Source of the DNA: JAIOSM01 sp964593725
Lineage (GTDB): Bacteria > Desulfobacterota > Desulfobacteria > Desulfobacterales > Desulfobacteraceae
Reading direction: 5' to 3'
Assembly: GCA_964593725.1 (NCBI GenBank)
Contig: CAZQJS010000023.1
Span: 1 to 42,898 of the forward strand
DNA length: 42,898 nt
Shown: in pieces, positions 32,336-41,700 of the stretch
Numbering within the stretch: position 1 is the stretch's first letter
Layout of the letters: each line of letters begins with the position of its first letter
Notes under the pieces: model-generated
Seen by the model: the letters and a program-made list of their open reading frames with translations, nothing else
What the model was told of the DNA's origin: nothing
The model's database searches: none
Translations under genes and position numbers: made by a program

Positions 32336-33453
32336 GAAAGCATCTCATACTTGCCGGAGGCGGACATGCCCACATGATGACCCTGGAGAATATAGATAAA
32401 TTCATTGCAAAAGGGTTTAAAGTAACAGTTATAGGGCCTTCATTTCATCACTACTATTCAGGCATGGGCCCGGGAATGCTGGGGGGAACATACAGCCCCG
32501 GCGACATAAGGTTTGCCACAAGGGATGTGGTCCAGAAACAGGGTGGTATTTTTATTAAAGACAGGGTTATAAAAATCGATCCTGGTAAGAAAGAGCTGTT
32601 CACAGAATCAGGTCATACATTTATCTATGATGTACTCTCTTTTAATGCCGGAAGCTATGTTCCAATGCAGCGGGCATCTGATACCATGGAAAATATCTAC
32701 CCTGTAAAACCCATTGAAAAGCTCATGGAAGCAAGGGATAAATTAATAAACCTTTTCCGGCAAAGGAAAATAATTGTCACAATCATTGGCGGAGGTCCAT
32801 CCTCGGCCGAGATTGGAGGCAATGTATGGCAGCTTGCAAAAAACACCCGGGGGCATATGCCGGCAGTTAAAATCCTTGCAGGCAGAAAGTTCATGGCAAG
32901 ATTTCCAGAATCTGTAAGATCGCGGGTTCGTACATCCCTTGAAAAAAAAGGTGTGATGATCATTGAAACAGGATATGTAAAAGAGATCAAATCAGATGAA
33001 ATACTCCTTGATTCAGGTGAATCACTTCCAACAGATTTTATTTTCATGGCCCTGGGTGTAAAACCATCCACCATCTTTAAGGAATCAGGCCTGCCCCTGG
33101 GCCCTGACCAGGGGCTTTTAGTCAATGAATACCTTCAGTCAGTGAAATATCCTGAAATTTTCGGTGGAGGCGACTGTATCTGTTTTGAAAACCAGCCCCT
33201 GGACAAGGTAGGTGTCTATGCAGTCCGGGAAAACCCGGTTCTGTTGCATAATCTCATGGCAAGCCTTGAGGGAAAAGAGCTGCAAAGATTTGATCCCGGG
33301 CCGGAATACCTTTTGATCTTTAATGTGGGCGGAGGTATTGGAGTATTAAAAAAGAAAAGCATAGTATTTGCAGGGAGGATAGCTTTTATGATTAAAGATT
33401 ACATTGATACAAAGTTCATGAAAAAATTCCAGGCCATTGAAGGAAAACCATAA
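32332..33453 (+). CDS. FAD-dependent oxidoreductase of the type fused to SelD in other bacteria
   Basis: A 373-residue NDH-2/FAD oxidoreductase. It opens LILAGGGHAHMMTLENI and has SGMGPGMLGGTYSPGDIRFA; this HAH and GMxPGxxxGxYxPxD pattern is seen in the oxidoreductase found N-terminal to selenide water dikinase in cyanobacteria and some others. The NAD loop is TIIGGGPSSAEIGG and the second FAD motif FGGGDCICF. It overlaps the selenoprotein stop by four bases, a direct sign of joint expression with a Sec protein. The substrate is unknown; a role with selenium or sulfur species is inferred. Confidence 0.88.
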   Translation: MRKHLILAGGGHAHMMTLENIDKFIAKGFKVTVIGPSFHHYYSGMGPGMLGGTYSPGDIRFATRDVVQKQGGIFIKDRVIKIDPGKKELFTESGHTFIYDVLSFNAGSYVPMQRASDTMENIYPVKPIEKLMEARDKLINLFRQRKIIVTIIGGGPSSAEIGGNVWQLAKNTRGHMPAVKILAGRKFMARFPESVRSRVRTSLEKKGVMIIETGYVKEIKSDEILLDSGESLPTDFIFMALGVKPSTIFKESGLPLGPDQGLLVNEYLQSVKYPEIFGGGDCICFENQPLDKVGVYAVRENPVLLHNLMASLEGKELQRFDPGPEYLLIFNVGGGIGVLKKKSIVFAGRIAFMIKDYIDTKFMKKFQAIEGKP

Positions 33454-33478
33454 TATTTTAACTCAGGGGAGAGGCCCC

Positions 33479-35623
33479 ATGGGAAAAAACACTGTTAAAG
33501 CTGTGCTTTTACTGCTTGTACCCGGGCTTATTCTGTTGTTTTTTGTCCTTGACATGGAGCAGTACATCTCCCTTTCAGGTCTTAAACATGGGCTTGTTTC
33601 CCTTAAGAGTTATTACCAGACCCATGTATTGGGTACCATGGCTGTTTACATGGGCATCTACATTGCCCTGTCTGCACTCTCCCTGCCCGGTGCAGCTGTT
33701 CTCACCATTGCAGGTGGCGCCCTGTTTGGTATATTCTACGGTGTAATACTTGCCTCCTTTGCAAGCACCATGGGAGCAACTCTGGCATTCTGGTTTTCAC
33801 GCCATATATTCCGGGACTTTATCCGGAACAGATTTTCAGACAAGGCAGCTGCCATGGACAGAGCCATTGAAAAAGAGGGAGGCTTTTACCTTTTTGCCCT
33901 GCGCCTTGTGCCGGTTTTTCCGTTTTTCATCATAAACCTTGCCATGGGCCTCACCAAAATAAAAACATCTCTTTTTTATCTTGTAAGCCAGGCAGGAATG
34001 CTGCCTGGAACTATTCTTTATGTCAATGCAGGGACCAGGCTTGCAGAAATAGATACACCGGGTGATATTCTGTCAGCAGGTATTATCATATCCTTTGCAC
34101 TGCTGGGGATTTTCCCCATGATTGCAAAACGCTTTGTATCATATATAAGAGCCAGAAAAGAGCTGTCCGGATTTTCAAAGCCTGCATCCTTTGATTATAA
34201 CATTGTGGTTATTGGAGCAGGATCAGCAGGCCTTGTTTCAGCCCTGGTTGCAGCTTTTGTCAAAGCAAAGGTTGCCCTGGTGGAAAAAAACAAAATGGGA
34301 GGAGAGTGTCTGAACACAGGTTGTGTGCCGAGCAAAGCACTGATTGCAAGTTCAAAGCTCATTGCCCGGGCAAAAAGAGCAGAGGATTTTGGATTTAACA
34401 AAATAAAAATCGATTTTGAGTTTTCATCTGTAATGGCAAGGGTGCAATCCATTATAAAAAAAATAGAACCCCACGATTCAATTGAACGTTTTACAAACCT
34501 GGGTGTTGACTGTATTAAGGGAAAAGCTGAAATCATATCCCCCTTTGAAGTAAAAGTACAGAACAGGATTTTAACCACAAAAAACATTATAATTGCAACA
34601 GGGGCAAAGCCTATGATACCTGATATTAAAGGGCTTAATTCCATCAATTATCTTACCTCGGAAAATATATGGTATCTTAAAACAATTCCCCCAAGGCTCC
34701 TTGTACTGGGGGGCGGGCCCATGGGCTGCGAACTTGCCCAGGCATTTTCAAGGATGGGCTCAAAGGTTACAATTGTCCAGCGGGGCCGGGGAATCATGAA
34801 AAGAGAAGACCGGGATGTTGCTGACATTGTGGATAAATCATTTCAAACAGAAGGAATAAAAATATTATTAAACCGCACACCAGAAGAGATTGATCTTACA
34901 GGCAGGGGAAAAAAGCTTGTGTGCACCCATGAAAAGAAAAAGATCAAAATAGAGTTTGATGAGATCCTCATTGCCCTGGGTCGTTTACCCAATGTGGAAG
35001 GATTTGGTCTGAAAAAACTTGGTGTAAAGCTTTCCAGGAATAAAAGTATTAAGACCAATGAGTTCCTGGAAACAAACATACCCAATATACACTGCTGCGG
35101 AGATGTCCATGGCAAATACCAGTTCACCCACACAGCTGCCCATGAAGCATGGTATGCTGCTGTGAACTCTCTTTTTGGAAAATTTAAAAAGACCAGGGTT
35201 GATTACAATACAATTCCCTGGGCAACCTATACAGACCCTGAGATTGCACGGGTCGGCCTGAATGAAACAGAAGCTGAAAAAAAAGGCATACTGTACGAAA
35301 CAGTTAAATTTGAACTCAAGGACCTTGACCGGGCAATTACTGATTCTGAAGACAATGGGTTCATAAAAGTGCTCACCATGCCCGGAAAGGATAAAATCCT
35401 TGGTGTTACAATTGTGGGGCACCATGCATCAGACATGATTGCAGAATATATACTTGCCATGAAGCACGGCCTGGGACTGAATAAAATCCTTGGCACCATC
35501 CATATCTATCCAACCATGGCCGAGGCCAACAAGTATGCAGCAGGCATCTGGAAAAAGAATCATGCCCCTGGAAAACTCCTGGCATTGGTTGAAAAATACC
35601 ATGCCTGGATGCGCAGAAGATAA
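33479..35623 (+). CDS. TVP38/DedA-like membrane domain fused to pyridine nucleotide-disulfide oxidoreductase
   Basis: Start ATG 33479 follows GGGGAGAGG. Residues 1-225 are a VTT/TVP38 (SNARE-associated/DedA-like) membrane domain: GGALFGIFYGVILASFASTM and FALRLVPVFPFFIINLAMG. Residues 235-714 are a flavoprotein disulfide reductase like mercuric reductase or soluble transhydrogenase: FAD loop VVIGAGSAGLVSA, redox pair C277/C282 in ECLNTGCVPSKA, NAD loop VLGGGPMGCELAQ and CGDVHG. The C-terminal motif reads HIYPTMAEA; Tyr replaces the His of dihydrolipoamide dehydrogenase, so it is not that enzyme. The fusion puts thiol or NADH oxidation at the membrane. Last gene of the Sec module. Confidence 0.9.
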   Translation: MGKNTVKAVLLLLVPGLILLFFVLDMEQYISLSGLKHGLVSLKSYYQTHVLGTMAVYMGIYIALSALSLPGAAVLTIAGGALFGIFYGVILASFASTMGATLAFWFSRHIFRDFIRNRFSDKAAAMDRAIEKEGGFYLFALRLVPVFPFFIINLAMGLTKIKTSLFYLVSQAGMLPGTILYVNAGTRLAEIDTPGDILSAGIIISFALLGIFPMIAKRFVSYIRARKELSGFSKPASFDYNIVVIGAGSAGLVSALVAAFVKAKVALVEKNKMGGECLNTGCVPSKALIASSKLIARAKRAEDFGFNKIKIDFEFSSVMARVQSIIKKIEPHDSIERFTNLGVDCIKGKAEIISPFEVKVQNRILTTKNIIIATGAKPMIPDIKGLNSINYLTSENIWYLKTIPPRLLVLGGGPMGCELAQAFSRMGSKVTIVQRGRGIMKREDRDVADIVDKSFQTEGIKILLNRTPEEIDLTGRGKKLVCTHEKKKIKIEFDEILIALGRLPNVEGFGLKKLGVKLSRNKSIKTNEFLETNIPNIHCCGDVHGKYQFTHTAAHEAWYAAVNSLFGKFKKTRVDYNTIPWATYTDPEIARVGLNETEAEKKGILYETVKFELKDLDRAITDSEDNGFIKVLTMPGKDKILGVTIVGHHASDMIAEYILAMKHGLGLNKILGTIHIYPTMAEANKYAAGIWKKNHAPGKLLALVEKYHAWMRRR

Positions 35624-35908
35624 AAACCAGTTTAATATCCTTATTACAGAATCAGTACAATTAATACCATCAACTGCAGTTGTCGTATAATAAACTAGTC
35701 AGTAAAAAAAACTATTGGCAGGAATAGAAATTTATTATAAGAGCACTAAATGAGTATGAAACTAATAAATGTTTCATGCACTGATGTTTCACGCGGTTAC
35801 GGATTAAACAACTTTTGAATCAGTACCTGTGAAAACCGGTATCCAGCTCAATGTTTAAGATAAAAATCCACCGTAATCAGAGACTTAACTGCTGCCGGAG
35901 GACTGGCC
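35624..35908. other. Intergenic region before the T6SS effector cassette
   Basis: Holds no gene I can support. Visible elements are the palindrome CAACTGCAGTTG (35671-35682), a TATAAT box just after it (35686-35691), and a later CCGGAGG ribosome site before 35909. Together they look like the promoter region of the cassette, possibly repressed at the palindrome. The stretch near 35750 has an ATG but no sustained coding potential. Confidence 0.4.
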
Positions 35909-36703
35909 ATGGTTGAAAGAGTGTATAGTGAAGAAGATTTCATGAGAATTGCCCTTTGCTGTGACAGCATTGAAGATATCCCTGAGATGAAAGAGCCTGA
36001 AAAATTTTACCATGAGCTCTATTCAGATCTGCTGGATAAAGTCTGTTTTTTTTATAAACAATTTGCCTGTCTGTTTACCATGGATTTTCCCTGGAAAAAT
36101 ATGGAAAAAATTGAACAAAGGCTGAACAGACATCTTACTGTTTTATCAAGCGGTATGGTTCACATTGAAAAATATGTAAAGGCTCACCTTTTTTCAAAAA
36201 AAGAGCTGAATCTGTCTGCCACGGTTTTTGTGCTGTCCTCCCTTGGTTGTGAAAAATACCTTGATTATGTGCTGGATAAGTTTATCAAGGTTGAAGAAGA
36301 GTATTGTGATGCTTTTGTTCAGGGCTTAAAGCGGGGTCATGATAAAAAAATAACAGATAAGCTTTTTACAATTCTTGACAACAATTCAGGTTTTATAAAA
36401 AAAGCCTGTTTAAAAATTATAAAATACCGGAATGATTATGATCCTGAACTGTTTGAGCCATATCATGACAGTACTGATGCACCTGATCAGGTGCAGGGCA
36501 GCCAGGATTTTAATGCCCTGGAACAGCTCATAACAGAGATGGAATCTGAAAAAAATGATTACAGGACAAGGCAGAATGCCTGGAAGGAATTTGTAATGAC
36601 TTTGGGCAGTAATATACCATTTGAAGCTGACTGGCCCGTGGCAAAACAGATAAAAAGTATCAATATGTGCAGGGAAGCAATTAATGTGGGAAATAGAAAA
36701 TAA
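35909..36703 (+). CDS. HEAT-like helical protein of T6SS effector cassette
   Basis: A 264-residue, mostly helical protein with no signal peptide or membrane helix. Repeating helices (NLSATVFVLSSLG, LFTILDNNSGFIKKACLKII) look like HEAT-type repeats. Position ahead of DUF2169, ketoacyl-synthase-like and DUF4150 genes matches the TIGR02270 protein often found in such type VI secretion cassettes, but the sequence identity to that family is not certain and it is shorter than usual. It overlaps the DUF2169 gene by 20 bases, so translation is coupled. Role: probably loading or stabilising the effector. Confidence 0.6.
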   Translation: MVERVYSEEDFMRIALCCDSIEDIPEMKEPEKFYHELYSDLLDKVCFFYKQFACLFTMDFPWKNMEKIEQRLNRHLTVLSSGMVHIEKYVKAHLFSKKELNLSATVFVLSSLGCEKYLDYVLDKFIKVEEEYCDAFVQGLKRGHDKKITDKLFTILDNNSGFIKKACLKIIKYRNDYDPELFEPYHDSTDAPDQVQGSQDFNALEQLITEMESEKNDYRTRQNAWKEFVMTLGSNIPFEADWPVAKQIKSINMCREAINVGNRK

Positions 36704-37682
36704 AACACCATTTAAGGCAGAAGCAGGTTTTCAACGCACCATGGAAGGAAAAGAGCTGTGGATAGTTGTTATTAAAGCGTGCTTTGATATACAGCCCGCT
36801 GGCAGACTTGATATTTCTGAAAACCAGCAGGAAATTTTCCATGCACCTGTGTATAATTTCGAACCAGGCAGTTCAAGTGTTAAATATGATTCTGACTTTG
36901 TAATCAAAAAACCTGCAACCGATGTGATTTTAAACGGACAGGCATGGTCAGAAAAAGGCAGGGTAACCAGGCTTGAAGCTGCAATGCAGGTGGGTTCAGT
37001 GAACAAGGAATTGGTTGTAACCGGAGACAGAACATGGAGAGGTGATATTTTAAACACAAAATCCCTGATAATGCCCTTTAAAAGCATGCCCATTGTTTAT
37101 GAAAGAACATATGGCGGCACTGATACAACCCATAAAAACACGAAAAAACACCAATCATTTCCTGCAAATCCGGTTGGAACCGGGTTTGCATTAAAAGCAT
37201 CCGGATTACGGGGAAAAAAGGTGCCCAACATCAGATATAAAAACAGAAGATTCTTGAAAAAAAACAGCCCTGCTGGTTTTGGTATAATTTCCAGATATTG
37301 GGAACCAAGAATATCCTTTGGGGGCACCTATGATGACAAGTGGAAAAAAGAGCGCAAACCTTTTCTGCCGGAGGACTATGATTTAAGATATAACCAGCAG
37401 ACTCCGGAAGACCAGCAGGTAAAAGGATATATTAAAGGCGGAGAACCTGTTTTACTTAAGAACCTTCATCCTGACGGCACACTATCCTTTAATATTCCAG
37501 GAATTGATGTTCTGTGCAAAACAAGACTTGATGGTGCATATATTAAACAGAATCCGGATATTTATACAATTATTATAGAGCCTGATGAGAACCGCCTGAT
37601 AATGGTATGGCATACTGCACTTGAATGTCATAAAAAAGACCATTTAATAGAAAAAACAATAATAGAGTACTTAAAAAGATGA
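36684..37682 (+). CDS. DUF2169 protein, T6SS effector-loading adaptor
   Basis: A 332-residue protein of the DUF2169 family: it starts WEIENKTPFKAEAGFQ, has MPIVYERTYGGTD, the conserved FPANPVGTGF, and a C-terminal DENRLIMVWHTALECHKKDH. Proteins of this family act as adaptors or chaperones that load PAAR-type effectors on type VI secretion spikes. It overlaps both neighbours (20 bases upstream, 4 bases downstream), typical of the coupled cassette. Confidence 0.88.
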   Translation: MWEIENKTPFKAEAGFQRTMEGKELWIVVIKACFDIQPAGRLDISENQQEIFHAPVYNFEPGSSSVKYDSDFVIKKPATDVILNGQAWSEKGRVTRLEAAMQVGSVNKELVVTGDRTWRGDILNTKSLIMPFKSMPIVYERTYGGTDTTHKNTKKHQSFPANPVGTGFALKASGLRGKKVPNIRYKNRRFLKKNSPAGFGIISRYWEPRISFGGTYDDKWKKERKPFLPEDYDLRYNQQTPEDQQVKGYIKGGEPVLLKNLHPDGTLSFNIPGIDVLCKTRLDGAYIKQNPDIYTIIIEPDENRLIMVWHTALECHKKDHLIEKTIIEYLKR

Positions 37683-38716
37683 AAACAGAAAACAGCATAT
37701 GCATTGTCAAGTGCGGAGCAAGCACACCAATCGGCACAACAGCAAAGATGTCCGGCGAAATGGCAAGTGTCAATATGACAAGGCTCTTAACCCATCCCCT
37801 GTATAAAGACAGAGATGACAACCCCATAATTCTCAGCCTTGCTTCATATATAGACAGGGCAAACACAGTATCAGAACGGTTTAAAGAACTCTTAGCCTAT
37901 GCTTTACCAGATGTTCTTGCCAGGATTAATGTACAGGATCCATCTGTTTTCATAGGTGTCCCAGAACCCCGATCAGGCCTGACTGACAATGATATTGACG
38001 ATGTGAGACTGTTTACCCGTGAGATTTTAGAAAATAATAATATAACATCTTCAGATATGCAGATTTTACCCTTTGGCCATTGTTCCGCCCTTATGGGAAT
38101 GGAACAGGCCTGCAAGGAATTGAGCCAGGGCAGGAAGTTCTGTATTGCAGGCGGTATAGAGTCATACTTTGCTTTTGAGACCCTGACCTGGCTGAGTGCC
38201 CGGAACAGGTTAAAAACCCGGAGCAACAAATTCGGGTTTACACCTGGCGAGGCAGCAGGATTTGTTTTGCTAACCACAGAAAAAACAGCTGAGCAGAACA
38301 ATATACCTGTCCTTGCAGAGCTTGTTGCTGTATCAACATGCACTGAAAAGCACACAATTGATAAAGATACGGTGTGCCAGGGCAGAGGATTGTCCAAAGC
38401 AATGGCAGCAGTACTTCAGTCCCTCCCGGAAAACAGCAGAATCGACCATATTTTCTGTGATCTCAATGGAGAACGGTACCGCACTGACGAGTATGGTTTT
38501 GCATACCTGAATAACAAAAAATATTTTAACAGAGCAAGCAGTGTCACTGCTCCTGCACATCTCTGGGGTGATATCGGGGCAGCAGCAGGGCCCAACCTGA
38601 TCAATCTTGCGATAATGTCAGGGGAAAAACAAAGTTATAATCTTATCTGGACAAGCTCTGACTCTGGCAAGCGCAGCGCACTATTATTAAAAATAACAGG
38701 AGAAAAAAATGGGTAA
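37679..38716 (+). CDS. Beta-ketoacyl-synthase-like protein of T6SS cassette
   Basis: A 345-residue protein with a thiolase-fold layout. The nucleophile elbow reads PFGHCSALMGMEQA with Cys135, and the C-terminal half has IDHIFCDLNGERYRTDEYGF and the late APAHLWGDIGAAAG, where His is kept. It belongs to the ketoacyl-synthase-like proteins found in DUF2169/DUF4150 cassettes; their reaction is unknown and they may modify or hold the effector. Start overlaps the DUF2169 stop (ATGA); end overlaps the effector start by 8 bases. Confidence 0.8.
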   Translation: MKTENSICIVKCGASTPIGTTAKMSGEMASVNMTRLLTHPLYKDRDDNPIILSLASYIDRANTVSERFKELLAYALPDVLARINVQDPSVFIGVPEPRSGLTDNDIDDVRLFTREILENNNITSSDMQILPFGHCSALMGMEQACKELSQGRKFCIAGGIESYFAFETLTWLSARNRLKTRSNKFGFTPGEAAGFVLLTTEKTAEQNNIPVLAELVAVSTCTEKHTIDKDTVCQGRGLSKAMAAVLQSLPENSRIDHIFCDLNGERYRTDEYGFAYLNNKKYFNRASSVTAPAHLWGDIGAAAGPNLINLAIMSGEKQSYNLIWTSSDSGKRSALLLKITGEKNG

Positions 38717-41700
38717 ACCAACTGTAACAGTAAACGGACTTACAATGTGTCACAAAGGAAGCAAAGGTATTGCAACTTCAACTTTACCGGATATCTGTCT
38801 TACAAAAGTAGGCAAGCCTGTGGTTCCTGTTAATTATGTAAATGTGGCAAGGGATGAAGACCTTGTGGACGGCAGCACCACAGTTGAGGCAGATGGCGGT
38901 AATTCCATTGCCATAAAGGGATGTACATTTTCAAAAAGCACAGGGGATGAGCCTGGCACATATAAAGGCATTTCATCCGGGACCCAGCTTGATGAGGCAG
39001 AGTTTATCTCCTGGTCCATGGATGTTACAATAGAAGGCAAGCCTGTATGCAGGCTGTCTGACAAGATGATCATGAACAAGGGCAACTCAGCCTGTATGGC
39101 CGGGATATTAATACATCCTGTATCTGTCAACGCTCTTTTAAATTCTACAATGTTGGAACCCAACCAGGCCATGATATTTCTGATTGATGCAGATGGCAAT
39201 CCCATACCCAATGAAAGAATGGAGATCTATGATGATACAGGAACAATGATTGCAGAAAATACCATGGGTAATGACAGTGCTGTGCTGATTGACCTGCCAG
39301 ATGTTGATACCAAATATTTTGTAAGATACCCCGGACTTGAGCCAAATTATACAAAAGATATTTATAAATACAAGGACAACAAACTGTATTACCCTGTGAA
39401 AATTGAAAAAGGAGATGCCATTGCACAGCTTGGAGCAACCAAAGGGTATAATGCGTTTTTCAGTTTGGATTATTATGAAAGAGCTGTAAACAAAGAAGCA
39501 CCCAATGCATGCAGAGCAGGCAGCAATAAAAATTTAAAGATCGGCACCCTCTACTATTGCCCTTTGAGGACTGTTCAGTCAAGTCAGATAGTAACCCATA
39601 AAATCCATTTTGCCACAAGGGCTGTAAGATGTCTGTATGATGATGGATCAAATGAACCTTTAAGGAACAGATATGTCCTGTTCTGGGAGCTTAATGATAA
39701 AAAAGATGATTTTTATATTACAAAGGATGGCAGATATCATAAGTATCACCGGGGAAATGCCAACCTGCCCATAGGTTACGGTATAACCGATGAAGACGGT
39801 AATCTCAGCGCATGTACAGATCTTACCATCTGCACAGATGATGAAGATCGGAAAAATTTTACTTTTAACAGGTTTGTTGATTCTATTAAGGGCAGGATTG
39901 CAGAGGACTATGCCAGGGTTCCAGAGGAGATTGACGATGACATTGAAAAACTGCTTGAGAGTAATCTTTTTTTCTATTCCGGAGACGGATCAAACACAGC
40001 AAGGTACGAGGTTGGCCAGAAGAAAAAAGATCTGCCTGATAAAAAAACAGTAAAAAGACAACGACATCCAAATGACCGCCAGCTTGTTCCCATGCAGCGG
40101 AAAGATGATGGCAACAGGGTCAGATTTGTCTGGAAAGATAACCTTTCAAGGTTTCCATTAAAACGCAATCTTGTTTTTATGATTCTGCCGGCAGATATCT
40201 GTCCTGAAAAAGCATTTACAACCAGGAACCTGCTTGAGATAGACAAACTCTATCTATGGAAAGGTGATAAGCTTAAATATCTTGATGCAAAAAATCCTGA
40301 ACGGTCAATTTTCATGCCGCCTGGCTCATATCCTGAACAACAGGAAATGTATTTTAAAACATTAAAAAAAGAGCCAGACAAGTTTTACTCCTATCATGGA
40401 TATTACTACTCAGATTCAGTGCTCAAAAAAAATAATATTGATTACTGGAAAATAGAATTTAAGGACAACAGTGATGATCTGGGCTATTATATACAGAAGA
40501 AAACATACTCTGCTGGTGGGTATGAACGTATCACAGAGCGTGCAAGCGACAGAGTCACAATAAAACTGCCGGTAGATAATTTCCTGCCTGAATGGACTGC
40601 CAGAATAAAACAAAAAACAGAACTGCTTGAAAGTGCATTTATGGAATATCAGGCAGCAATCATGCCCCATTTAACAAATATGCACATACTTGACAGAATG
40701 TCAGACCTGATAACCATATTTGCAAAATATCCTAAAGAATGGCAGTCAGAAACTGAAATTAACCCGCTTAAAAAAAGCATCAAAGTAATTGATCAATTAA
40801 AGGGCAAGATAAAAAAAAGATACACTGCAAACAGAAACAACCCTGACAGAAATTGCAAAATCGCCTTTGATGACCTTGAACAAAGTGCAGATGATTTGCT
40901 GAAATTTTTAAATAATAAAAAGCTGATAACAGTATTTGATGAATATATAGAAAAAGTAAAAGAGAATAAATTCGGGAACTGGCCATATGAAAACACGAAA
41001 ATAGACTGGCTTACACCATTTTTAAAGAATCTTACCCGGGCATATTATGCTCTGTCAAAATTACCTGATGTAATGGAAAAAGATGTTTATAAAGATCATA
41101 TTCAATATGTATTTGATCTCTGGGCATCTGAGATTGATGATAAACAGATAATAGATATTAATTCAAAAGCCGGGAAATTTAATTTAAGAAAAATTAAAAG
41201 ACCCGAGTCAAAAATTAAAGATATTCCCATTGTCCATTTTGTTGCAAAATGCATTGAACTGCAGGATGTTGCATCAGCAGGCGGCATACTTCAAAACATG
41301 CTGAAAAATGATGATGGACCGTCAGCCCTCTATTTAGCCCTTGCAAATATTTTTGGCAGCAGGTGGTGCAAAGTGTTTGAGCACGGTAAATTGCGATCAG
41401 CACAAAAAACAATCAACAGGGCTGCAACCCACATGATGGGATTTTTACGGGTTTTTACCAAGAGCCTTGATGATCCATTCGCTGAAAATGAATTATTTAC
41501 TACTGTTATAGAACAACTTAATATGGATAATCCTTTTAAGAATACAGATGAGATTGCTAATGATATAAAAGATAGGTTAAATTTAAGTTCTGAAATAAAA
41601 TCAAGGATTTTCAGGGGCTTAATGGTCATGTTCTCATCATTGGGGCTCTGGTCAAGCATAAAAAAGGATGACCAGGAAACTTTAAAATACTGGGCAGAAA

